52,286 nt of DNA from JACPHD01 sp964526325 (GTDB lineage: Bacteria; Patescibacteriota; Patescibacteriia; Patescibacteriales; GWC2-42-12): assembly GCA_964526325.1 (NCBI GenBank), contig CAZGKM010000008.1, positions 1-52,286 of the forward strand, read 5' to 3'. Under the pieces are notes generated by a model. It did no database searches. It saw only the letters and a program-made list of their open reading frames with translations, and was not told where the DNA came from. Made by a program: the position numbers and the translations under genes. Positions within the stretch are counted from its first letter, which is position 1, and every line of letters starts with the position of its first letter. Below, piece after piece: positions 32,574 to 40,888 of this stretch.

Positions 32574-33075
32574 ATTAAATTTAGGCTGCGGGCTTAAAAA
32601 AAATTTTGGTTTTATCGGAGTTGATTGCATAAAAACTTCTGCTGTCGATGTGGTTCATGATTTAAATATAATGCCTTATCCTTTCGCTACTGATAGCGTT
32701 GAAGAAATTATCGCCGATAATGTTTTAGAGCATTTGAATAACATAATAGCGGTAATGGAGGAGTGGCATAGGCTTTGCCGTAACGGCGCGATTATTAAGA
32801 TCAGCCTGCCTTATTATAAGTCAAGCGGTGCTTTTTCCGACCCGACGCATAAGCATTTTTTTACGGAAAATAGTTTTCAGTATTTTTGTCCGGAACATGA
32901 ATATCATTTTTATACAAAAGCAAGATTTAAAATTATAAAAATTGAATTATTGGCTAAAGATTTCGGCGACCGCCGCCATAAAATAAGAAATTTATTGCCT
33001 TTTAAGAAATTTTTCAATTTTTTTCTTTTTAATATTTATGATGAAATTTATTTTGAATTAGAGTGCGTAAAATAA
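32563..33075 (+). CDS. Class I SAM-dependent methyltransferase, glycan-associated
   Basis: 170 residues beginning MGIKLNLGCGLKKNFGFIGVD, the glycine-rich SAM-binding motif I. The acidic D-V-V-H-D-L-N-I follows, then the ADNVLEHLNN motif found in methyltransferases of the UbiE/type 11 group. KISLPYYKSSGAFSDPTHKHFF corresponds to the post-core loop. It overlaps the upstream glycosyltransferase by 11 nt and lies before another, so it may methylate a sugar of the same glycan. The substrate is not shown by the sequence. Confidence 0.75.
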   Translation: MGIKLNLGCGLKKNFGFIGVDCIKTSAVDVVHDLNIMPYPFATDSVEEIIADNVLEHLNNIIAVMEEWHRLCRNGAIIKISLPYYKSSGAFSDPTHKHFFTENSFQYFCPEHEYHFYTKARFKIIKIELLAKDFGDRRHKIRNLLPFKKFFNFFLFNIYDEIYFELECVK

Positions 33076-33080
33076 TATTA

Positions 33081-33162
33081 ACCCCGTTAGAAATTATTAA
33101 TTTAACGGAAATATCAGATAAAAAAATATGCAATTTGAAAAAAATAAAATTTCTATCAGGGT
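33081..33162 (+). repeat. Start-codon palindromic element, copy 5 (GT2 gene), partly decayed
   Basis: Left arm ACCCCGTTAGAAATT (33081-33095); right arm AATTTCTATCAGGGT (33148-33162) with two mismatches. The ATG (33128) is 20 nt before the right arm. The reading is I-S-I-R-V instead of I-S-N-G-V. Confidence 0.8.
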
Positions 33163-34018
33163 GGATTTATCGATAATTATCGTTTCCTGGAACGTCAGGG
33201 AAAAGCTAAAAGATAATTTGAGAGCGTTATACGAAAGCTTAGACGCAAAATTCGAAGTTTTTGTTGTTGACAATAATTCGGCCGACGGTACGGCGGAAAT
33301 GGTAAAAAAATATTATCCGCAGGTAAAATTAATCGTTAACCGGGAAAATCTGGGTTTTGCCAAAGCTAATAATCAGGCGATTAAATTAGCCGGCGGCAAA
33401 TATATTTTACTTCTGAATCCGGACATGCGCGTGTTTGACGATACTTTATCGCGCATGATTTCTTGGATGGACCGTCATGATAAGGCCTGGGTAGCCGGCT
33501 GCAAATTAGTCGATGAAAGCGCTAAAATTATTAAACATGTGCGGCGTTTTCCGGATCTAATCGATCAATTGGCGATTATTTTAAAAATTCCTCATATTTT
33601 CCCTTCGGTTTTAAATAAATATTTGATAAATGATTTTGATTATTCCAAGTCAGCTTCAGTCGATTCAATAAGAGGCGGTTTTTTTATGATAAGAAAGAAA
33701 ACGATTGAAAAAATCGGTTCGTTGGACGAAAGATTTTTTCTCTGGTTTGAAGAAGTTGATTATTGCCGGCGCGTAAAGACGGCCGGCGGCCAAGTTTGGT
33801 ACATGCCGACGGCCGAATGCATTGATTTAATCGGGCAAAGTTTCAAACAAGTAAATTTAGCGGTAAAACAAAAATATTTTCGCGACTCGATGCTAAAATA
33901 TTTTAATAAATGGGGCCGGGCTTACGAATATTGGATTTTAAAAATAGCTTGGTTCGCCGGAACGTTACTGGCGATAATAGGGCAGAAACTAAAAATAAAA
34001 AGTCGAAGTAAAACTTAA
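33128..34018 (+). CDS. Glycosyltransferase family 2
   Basis: GT-A enzyme: LSIIIVSWNVREKLKDNL, VVDNNSADGTAEMV, ENLGFAKANNQAIKLAGG and the D-x-D region LLLNPDMRVFDD, then SIRGGFFMIRKKTIEKIG and FLWFEEVDYCRR. It resembles WcaA/rhamnosyltransferases of 300 residues. The N-terminus MQFEKNKISIRVD is derived from the start-codon element. A hydrophobic helix near the C-terminus (IAWFAGTLLAIIG) may tether it to the membrane. It ends the plus-strand glycan operon and shares a terminator with the converging minus-strand gene. Confidence 0.88.
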   Translation: MQFEKNKISIRVDLSIIIVSWNVREKLKDNLRALYESLDAKFEVFVVDNNSADGTAEMVKKYYPQVKLIVNRENLGFAKANNQAIKLAGGKYILLLNPDMRVFDDTLSRMISWMDRHDKAWVAGCKLVDESAKIIKHVRRFPDLIDQLAIILKIPHIFPSVLNKYLINDFDYSKSASVDSIRGGFFMIRKKTIEKIGSLDERFFLWFEEVDYCRRVKTAGGQVWYMPTAECIDLIGQSFKQVNLAVKQKYFRDSMLKYFNKWGRAYEYWILKIAWFAGTLLAIIGQKLKIKSRSKT

Positions 34019-34042
34019 AAACATGGCCTAAAGCCATGTTTT
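34018..34042. terminator. Bidirectional terminator between converging operons
   Basis: AAAACATGGC-CTAAA-GCCATGTTTT has A and T runs on both sides and can stop transcription from either direction. Confidence 0.85.
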
Positions 34043-34063
34043 AGTTTTAGTATTTAAATTTAG

Positions 34064-35551
34064 TTAAATTGTTTTACTGATATAATAATCAACCGGGGCG
34101 TAATCATCGGTTAAAATCGGCATATCCGCATCAATTTCATTTCTCCATAAATGATTTAAAAATCTATTTAATTCAGGGTCGGTATTATAAAAAATCGGCG
34201 CTTTTTCGGTTTTTAAGGCGATTAAAATTATATTTTGCACTTTATCCGCGTCTTTTTGGCCTCCAAGCGGAAATAAATATACTTGCGGAAAAATATTTTT
34301 GTAAGTAGCGTATTCGGCTCTTAAAAATTCGCCTTTTTCTCCGTTTATCGACGATATAACGTTTAAAACTACAATTCCATCTTCATTTAAAATATTATAT
34401 TTTTTTTGAACGGCTTCTTTGGTTGTCATCTGGTACGGTAAAGAATAACGCGAGCTAAAAGCATCGCCGAAAATTACGTCGTATTTTTCTCTGGTTTTAT
34501 TTAAATATACTCTGCCGTCTTCGTGGTAAATAGTCAGCCTTGGATTTTCTTTCAGCCTAAAATATTTTTTTGCCAGCTCGGTTATCCCCGGGTCAATTTC
34601 AACTACGTCAATCGTTGCTTCGGGGTATTTAAGCAAAAAATCTTTAGGATATGAATAACCGGCGCCGCCGAACATCAATGTTTTTTTAAAACCGGGGTTA
34701 AAATGTTTGGCTAAATGATAATATTTTGTGTATTCATTAACTAATTCATCGCTGTCTAAAAACATAGATGAATGATTTTCGTTGTTGATTCCCATTATTT
34801 TAGATAGTTTTTTTGTGCTTGGGTCAATACGATCATATATCCAAATGCGGTTATAGGCCGTATCAACGTCTATGAATCCATTATGCAGAGCTATGTTATT
34901 AAGCCCGTTTACCGCGAAAAAGCCGGTAACAGCAATAACTAGTATAATTAGCTTAGTTTTACTAAATTTTTTAATCGCCAAAGTTAATGAAATAATCAGT
35001 AATGTTATTGTTAAAATAATCAAGAGTTTATTCGTACCAAAGTTTGGAATTAAATAAAAACCGGATAAAAACGTTCCGATGATGCTACCGACCGTGGAAA
35101 TGGCGTAAAGATTGCCTACGGTTTTGCCCGAGGTGTTTAAATTTTCCATTTTTAATTTAACCGCATAAGGAGAGACCATGCCTAATAACACGCTGGCCGG
35201 TGAAAATAAAATTAAGGAAGCGATAACCGAAGCTAACCGAATATCCGCAAAAATATTTTGCGAGATTGCAAGCAATAAATTTTTAATAATAATTGTCAGC
35301 GCGATGGAAATCGCCGCTAAAAAAATAATTAACGACAAGTTTTCTAAGCTCGGTTTTTTATCGGCTATTTTTCCGCCAAGGTAGTAGCCGAGGCTTAGGC
35401 TGCCTAAAATAATGCCGATTAAGCTTGTCCAAATAAAAATAGAGGTCCCGAAATATGGACCGAGAATTCTTGAGCCGACGAGCTCAAATATCATAACAAC
35501 GGCTCCGCTGATAAAAACCGTTATTTCAAGTATGTATTTAGAAATTTTCAT
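34064..35551 (-). CDS. Membrane-fused spermidine-synthase-like protein
   Basis: 495 residues: seven to eight membrane helices in the first 210 residues (FELVGSRILGPYFGTS is the conserved start of this family), then a soluble methyltransferase-like domain. The soluble part shows TLMFGGAGYSYPKDFLLKYP, the acidic strand IDVVEIDPGITELAKKYF, EDGRVYLN and VIFGDAFSSRYSLPYQMTTKEA, all as in spermidine synthase. Fused proteins of this kind are widespread but their substrate is unclear. Polyamine transfer should not be assumed. It lies 9 nt downstream of ddl on the same strand. Confidence 0.85.
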   Translation of the reverse strand: MKISKYILEITVFISGAVVMIFELVGSRILGPYFGTSIFIWTSLIGIILGSLSLGYYLGGKIADKKPSLENLSLIIFLAAISIALTIIIKNLLLAISQNIFADIRLASVIASLILFSPASVLLGMVSPYAVKLKMENLNTSGKTVGNLYAISTVGSIIGTFLSGFYLIPNFGTNKLLIILTITLLIISLTLAIKKFSKTKLIILVIAVTGFFAVNGLNNIALHNGFIDVDTAYNRIWIYDRIDPSTKKLSKIMGINNENHSSMFLDSDELVNEYTKYYHLAKHFNPGFKKTLMFGGAGYSYPKDFLLKYPEATIDVVEIDPGITELAKKYFRLKENPRLTIYHEDGRVYLNKTREKYDVIFGDAFSSRYSLPYQMTTKEAVQKKYNILNEDGIVVLNVISSINGEKGEFLRAEYATYKNIFPQVYLFPLGGQKDADKVQNIILIALKTEKAPIFYNTDPELNRFLNHLWRNEIDADMPILTDDYAPVDYYISKTI

Positions 35552-35560
35552 TTTGTTTTT

Positions 35561-36655
35561 TTATCCAACGTAGTCAGTTTTTAAATTTTGCTCTTTATTG
35601 AATCTTTCAACCGCCAATTGAATTAATTTATCGATAAGCTCGGTATAAGATATGCCGCTGGCTTCCCATAATTTTGGGTACATACTTATTTTCGTAAAAC
35701 CCGGCATTGTATTAATTTCATTCACAACAATATCTCCGTTTTTTTTAAGGAAGAAATCAATTCTGCTTAGGCCTTCGCAGGATAAAGCTTTAAATGTTTT
35801 TATGGCTAAATCTTGAATGTTTTTTATAATTTGGTCCGGAAGTTTAGCCGGAATTTCTAAAATTGCGCCTTTTTCATCAAGATATTTGGCTTCATAAGAA
35901 TAAAAATCATGAGTAGGAGTTACTTCGCCGGGCACGGAAGCAATCGGGTTGGTATTGCCTAAAACCGAGCATTCAATTTCTCTGCCTTCAATATATTCTT
36001 CAATTAAAACTTTCGTGTCATATCGCATGGCGTTTTTTACGGCTTCTGGGTATTCGTTTTGATTGCTAACTTTGCTTACACCGACCGACGAGCCCATATT
36101 CGCCGGTTTTATAAAGCAGGGGATGCCGATTTTTTCTTCAATGGTTTTGTACTCCGGTATTTTATCTTTTGAATTAAAAGTAATGAATTTTCCGATAGGT
36201 ATATCCGAATCGCGCAGTAAGCGCTTCATTACGTCTTTGTCCATGCCAACGGCCGAACCCAAGACGCTGGCGCCGACAAAAGGAATATTTGCTAGTTTTA
36301 AAAGGCCTTGCACGGTTCCGTCTTCACCAAAAGGACCGTGTAAAATCGGAAAAATAACATCAATGGAGCTTTCTTTGCTATTTTGAGATAAATTAGTAAT
36401 TTTTCCGCCGCTTTGAGGCGCTAAAACAAAATAATCGCTTGCTTGGTTAAGTTTTATCAATTTAGGATCATCCGCGTTCAGTAAAAAATTTGAGCTATCG
36501 CATAAAAGCCATTTTCCGGTTTTATCAATGCCGATTAGAAGGGGATTGTATTTTTCTTTATCAATCGCTTCAAAAATATTTTTTGCCGATTGCAGCGATA
36601 CTTCATGCTCGGCTGATTTTCCGCCGAACAGTATGCCGACATTGATTTTTTTCAT
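35561..36655 (-). CDS. ddl: D-alanine--D-alanine ligase
   Basis: ATP-grasp enzyme that joins two D-alanines for peptidoglycan. The N-terminal domain shows GILFGGKSAEHEVSL (8-22) and PILHGPFGEDGTVQGLL. The ATP-grasp part has CFIKPANMGSSVGVSK, LIEEYIEGREIECSVLG and the metal site VVNEINTMPGFTKISMYP. Length (364) is normal. The start ATG (complement of 36653-36655) is the first of the frame. It precedes the spermidine-synthase-like gene by 9 nt and is probably cotranscribed with it. Confidence 0.95.
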   Translation of the reverse strand: MKKINVGILFGGKSAEHEVSLQSAKNIFEAIDKEKYNPLLIGIDKTGKWLLCDSSNFLLNADDPKLIKLNQASDYFVLAPQSGGKITNLSQNSKESSIDVIFPILHGPFGEDGTVQGLLKLANIPFVGASVLGSAVGMDKDVMKRLLRDSDIPIGKFITFNSKDKIPEYKTIEEKIGIPCFIKPANMGSSVGVSKVSNQNEYPEAVKNAMRYDTKVLIEEYIEGREIECSVLGNTNPIASVPGEVTPTHDFYSYEAKYLDEKGAILEIPAKLPDQIIKNIQDLAIKTFKALSCEGLSRIDFFLKKNGDIVVNEINTMPGFTKISMYPKLWEASGISYTELIDKLIQLAVERFNKEQNLKTDYVG

Positions 36656-36757
36656 ATTTTTATTTATTAATTGATGAGCATTATTATAATAGCATACCCG
36701 AAAGACTGAAATTTAGCGCAATATTCCGAAAAGAAATTTCAAAAAAGGAAAGGCGAG

Positions 36758-37024
36758 TCAATGTGATTTGATTTTTCGATTTCGGATAGGATAATACACT
36801 AAACCCATAACAATAAATATTAAACCTAAAATATTCACGGCCCAACCGCTATATATGAATATAATTTCATTTTCGAATAATTTAATCAGGCCAATGCCCA
36901 ATAAAAATGATGAAAATCCCGTCCTGATATATGCTAAAGTATTTCTTTCATTGGCTAAAATAGTTCTTTCTTGAGCAAGCAATTTATGAGAAACAACTGA
37001 TTTTTTGAAATGATTATTTTCCAT
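36758..37024 (-). CDS. DUF202 membrane protein
   Basis: 88 residues with three hydrophobic segments. The opening LLAQERTILANERNTLAYIRTGFS matches the DUF202/YidH family, with conserved L-A-x-E-R-x-x-L-A-x-I-R-T. The role is unknown; it is a small inner-membrane protein. It stops with TGA, a codon rare in this window. It lies alone between ddl and the accessory island, with no operon partner. Confidence 0.85.
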   Translation of the reverse strand: MENNHFKKSVVSHKLLAQERTILANERNTLAYIRTGFSSFLLGIGLIKLFENEIIFIYSGWAVNILGLIFIVMGLVYYPIRNRKIKSH

Positions 37025-37390
37025 AATTTTTTATATATTAAATATTTTTTAGCTATTGCATAATGTAATTATACTAAAAAAAGTGAGTAAAAGAAAGACC
37101 GCCGGCAACAGGCGGGCATAATATATATTGAATGTTTTAAAATAAACTAACTTTATTAGAAAATTTTTGAAAATTTGCTATAACTTGCTTTTTATATAAA
37201 GCCAAAATGCACTAAAGCCGCTTTACGCAAAAACACCAACGGCTTTTTCCCACGAAAATTTAAAAGGGCTTAAATAAAATGAAAAAGTTTGTTTTTGAAT
37301 TTCATAAAACGTTTGCAGTATTTGAAGTATCGCAAAAATTTCTTTGAAAATCTAATTGTTTTTTTTGCGAAATTTTGGAGAGGCTGATTT
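37025..37390. other. 366-nt gap, no gene recognised
   Basis: Six-frame reading gives nothing convincing. A GC hairpin CCGCC/GGCGG lies near 37101-37117, and CGCAAAAA (37331-37338) pairs with TTTTTGCG (37362-37369) just past the end of the lipoprotein gene. The latter could be that gene's terminator on the minus strand. Confidence 0.5.
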
Positions 37391-37984
37391 TTATGGTCTA
37401 TATACTGGTGCTGTTGTGACTTTGAATAAGTTATTAATTTTTTTTACTTTAAAGTCGAATTTATCCCTAGAAGGCATTTCTTCTTCGGTTGCTCCACAAC
37501 ATGGACCAAGAACAAAAATACTACCATTTGTATTTTGAAATTGAACAACCAAATTATATGTATCGTCATTTTCTTTTTTGGTTTCAATAATTTTTGCCTT
37601 AAGGCATGTGCCAGTTGCTTCGCAGTAATTATTAAGCACTTTTGCTTTATTATTTCTATCTTCTGGTAAACTAAAATTTTCTAGACCTTCCCATGAATTT
37701 GCTGGATCATCTAATTCAAACAATGTTAATGCCTTTTCAAAGTTTTGATTACTAAGATATGCAAAAAAAGAAACTAATACTTCTACTGCTTTTGCTGATT
37801 CATCTTGTATGGAAGTAGTGGTTTTATTAGATTCATTTTGTTTTTTTGGTTGTCCAATTTCTTGTTTATCGATTTTTTTTTCTTGGTCGGTTTTGGTTGT
37901 ATTTTCGCTTGATGAAGGGTTACTACATCCAGACAAGGTTACTCCCAGAAGAAGAAATGCCGTGATTAATAAATATTTTTTCAT
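37391..37984 (-). CDS. Lipoprotein of unknown function
   Basis: The start used is the ATG complementing 37982-37984. A longer upstream frame exists but would put the signal peptide 31 residues inside. The protein starts M-K-K-Y-L-L-I-T-A-F, with lipobox L-S-G-C, so the cysteine near position 20 would be lipidated. A Ser/Thr/Lys/Gln-rich linker follows, and then a compact domain with CEATGTCLKAKIIETK and GPCCGATEEEMPS. The closing strands fit an NTF2- or cystatin-like fold, which is only a guess. No known family is recognised. Confidence 0.7.
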   Translation of the reverse strand: MKKYLLITAFLLLGVTLSGCSNPSSSENTTKTDQEKKIDKQEIGQPKKQNESNKTTTSIQDESAKAVEVLVSFFAYLSNQNFEKALTLFELDDPANSWEGLENFSLPEDRNNKAKVLNNYCEATGTCLKAKIIETKKENDDTYNLVVQFQNTNGSIFVLGPCCGATEEEMPSRDKFDFKVKKINNLFKVTTAPVYRP

Positions 37985-38009
37985 AGTTTTAAAAATACTT
38001 TTAGAAAGT

Positions 38010-38029
38010 GGGGACGATGTTCCGTCCCC
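38010..38029 (-). terminator. Hairpin GGGGACG/CGTCCCC after the 53-codon gene
   Basis: 7-bp GC stem, 6-nt loop, 8 nt past the stop codon on the minus strand. It lacks a clean T run, so it may be a weak terminator or mRNA-stabilising structure. Confidence 0.5.
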
Positions 38030-38036
38030 GGATGGA

Positions 38037-38198
38037 TTATTCTCCGAAAATTTGATAAAAATTTCCATCGTGTACAAGGGCGAATTTGCCCAATTTGGCA
38101 GTTAGCTTGTCGATTTCGTTATCTGCAAAAGGAGTTCGGCTAACCGCTACCAGCCCAGATTTTTTTGAAAGTTCATTTTTTTTGACAAGCTTATTCAT
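38037..38198 (-). CDS. Small protein of 53 residues with a strong SD
   Basis: The frame starts at the ATG complementing 38196-38198, with AGGAGG (complement of 38206-38211) 7 nt upstream, a spacing and strength seen in almost no other gene here. The protein begins MNKLVKKNELSKKSGLVAVS and ends GNFYQIFGE. It is basic at the N-terminus, has no hydrophobic helix and no cysteine. No family is recognised. A GC hairpin follows the stop, and inverted repeats flank the unit. The ribosome-binding site is the main reason to believe it is translated. Confidence 0.6.
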   Translation of the reverse strand: MNKLVKKNELSKKSGLVAVSRTPFADNEIDKLTAKLGKFALVHDGNFYQIFGE

Positions 38199-38257
38199 GT
38201 CATCACCTCCTATTATTTGATTATTAGAACCTTCTAAAAGTATTTTTTAAAATTTCG

Positions 38258-38355
38258 GCAGAACGGCTTCGGAATAAACGAAGTTGCCGAAGCGGAGCGA
38301 AAGCAATTTGGGGAAAATTCGAGCCGAGGATTTTTCCGTTTATTCGGTGTTGTAC
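38258..38355 (+). repeat. attC-like palindrome, site 1
   Basis: Outer ends are AAC (38262-38264) and GTTGTAC (38349-38355). Stem CGGAATAAACG (38270-38280) pairs with CGTTTATTCGG (38337-38347), one mismatch. Spacers between simple site and stem are 5 nt on the left and 1 nt on the right. Inner hairpins include GCTTCGG/CCGAAGC. The form matches sites 2 and 3; the sequence between the ends does not. Confidence 0.5.
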
Positions 38356-38567
38356 GACCCGACGAGCCGTACATTATTATTAATATTCAAAAAGGCGAAA
38401 AGAGCGCAGCGGGCAAGGATTTGCTTTAGGTTAACGAGAAAAGAAATACTGATTTTAACACTGATTTAAATATAGATTTCCTGACTAACATGTAAAAGCA
38501 AATCCGCAGAGTTTGATATAGATATTTTAAATTTTTACCTAATATTAAGCTCTTTTTTAATTTTGAT

Positions 38568-38596
38568 TTGACATAAATAGTTAATTATGCTATTAT
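38568..38596 (+). promoter_or_regulatory. Consensus promoter of the secreted-protein gene
   Basis: TTGACA (38568-38573), a 17-nt spacer and TATTAT (38591-38596): close to sigma-70 consensus. The mRNA leader of about 50 nt ends with AAAGGAGG (38641-38648), a perfect SD 8 nt before the ATG. Confidence 0.75.
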
Positions 38597-38656
38597 AAAC
38601 AGATGTAAATTGACATTAAGTTCATTAACCAAAACTCAAAAAAGGAGGATTATTCG

Positions 38657-39046
38657 ATGAGAAAGGTCAAATTTTTTAGTGTTATGGTCGTGGTTTTGTC
38701 CCTGGTTTTTTTCTTCGCAAATAGTGCGATTGCCCAAACGGACTATGTTGCGCAGATCCAAGGCATCTATGAAAAATATCAGCCTTTGATTAATAAAGGC
38801 ATGAAAACCAAGGATGAAACCGGGCGAGAAAAGTCAAGGGATGCCTATCAAGAAATGCATGCTAAGATGAAGGACGTCGCCAAAAAGCTGCTGGCTAAAA
38901 AAGGTATCTCCTTGGAGCCGGGGCAGATGGTTGAAGTGTTTCCGCATAATGATGGTTCAGTTTCGGTGGTTGTGGCGAACCAAAAGTATCCGGGCACAGA
39001 GCAAGCCGATTGCTACAACAACACGAAATGGCATGAATTCAAATGA
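38657..39046 (+). CDS. Secreted small protein of unknown function
   Basis: 129 residues. A signal peptide with hydrophobic core VVVLSLVFFFANSAIA should be cut after ANSAIAQ-like residues (about 26). The mature protein is helical at first (YVAQIQGIYEKYQPLINKGM), then lysine-rich (KMKDVAKKLLAKKG). It ends with SVSVVVANQKYP and CYNNTKWHEFK with one cysteine. No family is recognised. It has its own consensus promoter, a perfect SD, a TGA stop and a terminator, unlike the SD-less core genes. Together with the framing inverted repeat and adjacent attC-like palindromes this points to an acquired cassette. Confidence 0.8.
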   Translation: MRKVKFFSVMVVVLSLVFFFANSAIAQTDYVAQIQGIYEKYQPLINKGMKTKDETGREKSRDAYQEMHAKMKDVAKKLLAKKGISLEPGQMVEVFPHNDGSVSVVVANQKYPGTEQADCYNNTKWHEFK

Positions 39047-39065
39047 TTGTGCTTCTCGTCATTAT

Positions 39066-39099
39066 TACCCTTCGGGAGAAATCTCGGAGGGTATTTTTT
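39066..39099 (+). terminator. Terminator of the secreted-protein gene
   Basis: TACCCT pairs with AGGGTA, extended by GGGAGA/TCTC inside, and a T run follows immediately. Confidence 0.8.
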
Positions 39100-39165
39100 G
39101 TATAAAAATTAAAAAAGAGCTATTTAATAAATAAAGAAAAATTTAAAATATCTATATCAAATTTC

Positions 39166-39264
39166 GCCTAACGTATCGGCATATCTGATGTTTTGCAAGC
39201 GTAGCGTAGCAAAATATGGGTGGAGGCTCTCGAAAGAGCCGCAACCAGATATGCCGTGTTATAT
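39166..39264 (+). repeat. attC-like palindrome, site 2
   Basis: GCCTAAC (39166-39172) fits the integron R-Y-Y-Y-A-A-C box; the other end is GTTATAT (39258-39264). The 11-bp stem CGGCATATCTG (39177-39187) pairs perfectly with CAGATATGCCG (39246-39256). Spacers are 4 nt left and 1 nt right. Inside are two further hairpins, TTTTGC/GCAAAA and GGCTCT/AGAGCC. Total 99 nt, inside the known attC length range. Confidence 0.55.
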
Positions 39265-39388
39265 GATGTATGCTTTTCTTTTTCCCCGACAGCAGTCGGG
39301 TTACTTTTTTGTTATAAGAACAGATTTTATTTTTGTTTTGGCGTAGGGGCAGAGGGGCTGGGGGTGAATGCCCCGGAGCCAAAACTCC

Positions 39389-39850
39389 TTATTTTATGTT
39401 TTCCTTTATTCTGTTAAGTATTTTCTGCGCCTTATCCTTATCTTTTATCTGGTGTTCCCAAAATCGTAAAACGATCCAGCCATTTTTTCTTAAATAAATA
39501 GTTGTTTTTCGATCTCTTTTACGATTATTCTCTATCTTTGTCCTCCAGAAGTCATTTTTTAATAAATGTTTCCAGCGGTTATAATACCAACCGTGCCAAA
39601 AATCGCTATCTAAAAAAATACAAACCCTCTTTTTTAAAAAAACTATGTCGGGTTTGCCTTTTATGCTTGATACGTTTGTTTGAAAACTTTTTCCGGTTAT
39701 CTTTTTTAAGGTGGTTATAAAATCCTTTTCAAATTTTGTATCTCGTGAACGAATTTTAGACATTAAATTCGAACGTTTTTTTATCGTGAGGGAATCATCG
39801 CTTCTGCTTTTTTTAAAATTTCTATTGAGATAGTTGTTAGTTTTTTTCAT
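39389..39850 (-). CDS. vsr: Vsr-type DNA mismatch (very short patch) endonuclease
   Basis: Nicks DNA at T:G mismatches left by deamination of 5-methylcytosine, protecting cells that carry a C5 methylase. Start at the ATG complementing 39848-39850; a longer frame adds 16 residues with no support. Family motifs are the S-N-L-M-S-K-I-R-S-R-D-T-K-F-E run, GKPDIVFLKKRVCIFLDSDFWHG with catalytic D and the zinc-side histidine, then NDFWRTKIENNRKRD and LRKNGWIVLRFWEHQIK. Length (153) is normal. It overlaps the restriction enzyme gene by 14 nt, so the set is translated as a unit. Confidence 0.92.
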   Translation of the reverse strand: MKKTNNYLNRNFKKSRSDDSLTIKKRSNLMSKIRSRDTKFEKDFITTLKKITGKSFQTNVSSIKGKPDIVFLKKRVCIFLDSDFWHGWYYNRWKHLLKNDFWRTKIENNRKRDRKTTIYLRKNGWIVLRFWEHQIKDKDKAQKILNRIKENIK

Positions 39851-40886
39851 ACAATCCAGCTTCAAAGATATCTGAGGCGACAACATTGGGCAAGACAAGA
39901 GCGAATTTTTCGTTTAACAGTTTTTTCCATTGTTTTAAGCGATCCTTTTCTATTTTTTCGCTTCTCCAATAAAAGGCTAAAGTTTCAGCGTCCATCGTCT
40001 TTATTTTTTGGCTAATCGCTTTAGCGCGTGCGTGTAAACGCAACGCTAATTGTGGAACTAAAATTGTCTTTTGTTTTATCTTTAAATTTACCTTACCACC
40101 AGCGGTGAATAAATCACGTAAATTGGCCGAAACGGCGTTGTGTTCAGCTATGAGATACGCCGCGGCACGTTCAAATTTTGTGTTACTGTTTCCGAACATT
40201 TCAGGAAAGAGAATCATCGCTTCAACTATAAAATTTTCTTTTTCTTCGTTGGTTAAACTTCTAAAAGGTTTTATGATTGGGCTTACTGATTTATCGTCGC
40301 TGTCTTGGTCTATCCACCATAATTCTTCGCCGTCTTTGAGTTGTGAGCGGTAATAGTTTTTTATTATTTGTATTGAGTTATCGTCTTTTCTTAGTGTGTC
40401 GTAGTCTATACCGATTTTGTCAAAAATGGATTTTCCAAGAGGTAACTCCATGTTTATTCTATATCTAGGAGAGTGTGTTACGCTGATTTCTGGCAAACAC
40501 TCTTGATAAAGACGATAACGAATATCAAATTTTCCGCCAAGTTTGCCAAACATAATATAAATTCTCTCCACGTCTTCGATTCTTGATGATTCAAGTATGC
40601 TATTTCCCGTGGATGTCCAATGATTGCCAGTCGTCATTTTTACTTCAATGCCAAAAAATTTATTAGCGACAATATCAGGAAAAGCGTGCGCTCCTGTTTG
40701 TTTTACCTTTCCTTCAAAGATAGTGTCTTTCGCCGCTTCGCACGTTTGTTCAAAAACTATTGTTTCAAAGTATAGCGGAGAAATGGATTTTTTATCGGCG
40801 GCAAAGACCAAGATCAATTTTTTTGATTTTTCTAGTAGGGCTACAAAATCATTTTCTTTGACGTTTGGTTTAGCGATGTAAATCAT
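39837..40886 (-). CDS. Type II restriction endonuclease, PD-(D/E)xK type
   Basis: Cleaves DNA lacking the partner methylation. Among 349 residues the candidate catalytic site is HAFPDIVANKFFGIEVKMT, a PD...ExK arrangement (about residues 66-84). The rest has no motif known to me, as is usual for type II enzymes, so the recognition sequence cannot be given. Assignment rests on its position between a C5 methylase (2 nt away) and vsr (14-nt overlap), the commonest layout of such systems, and on the nuclease motif. Confidence 0.8.
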   Translation of the reverse strand: MIYIAKPNVKENDFVALLEKSKKLILVFAADKKSISPLYFETIVFEQTCEAAKDTIFEGKVKQTGAHAFPDIVANKFFGIEVKMTTGNHWTSTGNSILESSRIEDVERIYIMFGKLGGKFDIRYRLYQECLPEISVTHSPRYRINMELPLGKSIFDKIGIDYDTLRKDDNSIQIIKNYYRSQLKDGEELWWIDQDSDDKSVSPIIKPFRSLTNEEKENFIVEAMILFPEMFGNSNTKFERAAAYLIAEHNAVSANLRDLFTAGGKVNLKIKQKTILVPQLALRLHARAKAISQKIKTMDAETLAFYWRSEKIEKDRLKQWKKLLNEKFALVLPNVVASDIFEAGLYEKN

Positions 40887-40888
40887 AT

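Larger units (their letters stand above)
37987..38252. repeat. Inverted repeat framing the 53-codon gene
   Basis: TTTTAAAAATACTTTTAGAA (37987-38006) and its inverted copy (38232-38252, one extra T) enclose the small gene and its terminator hairpin. AT-rich, so less certain than the two inverted repeats further right. Confidence 0.5.
38512..39161. repeat. Perfect 25-bp inverted repeat framing the secreted-protein gene
   Basis: TTTGATATAGATATTTTAAA (38512 onward, extending through 38536 as TTTTT) has its exact inverted copy at 39137-39161. The 650-bp unit holds one complete gene with promoter, SD and terminator. The right arm ends 5 bp before attC-like site 2. Confidence 0.85.

Noticed and set aside
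38284..38469. 61-codon plus-strand frame
   Set aside because: It begins inside attC-like site 1, has no ribosome-binding site and a peptide without any recognisable pattern; it is a by-product of the palindrome.
39152..39417. Short frames on both strands between the secreted-protein and vsr genes
   Set aside because: They overlap attC-like site 2 and the long inverted repeat and show no start signals.
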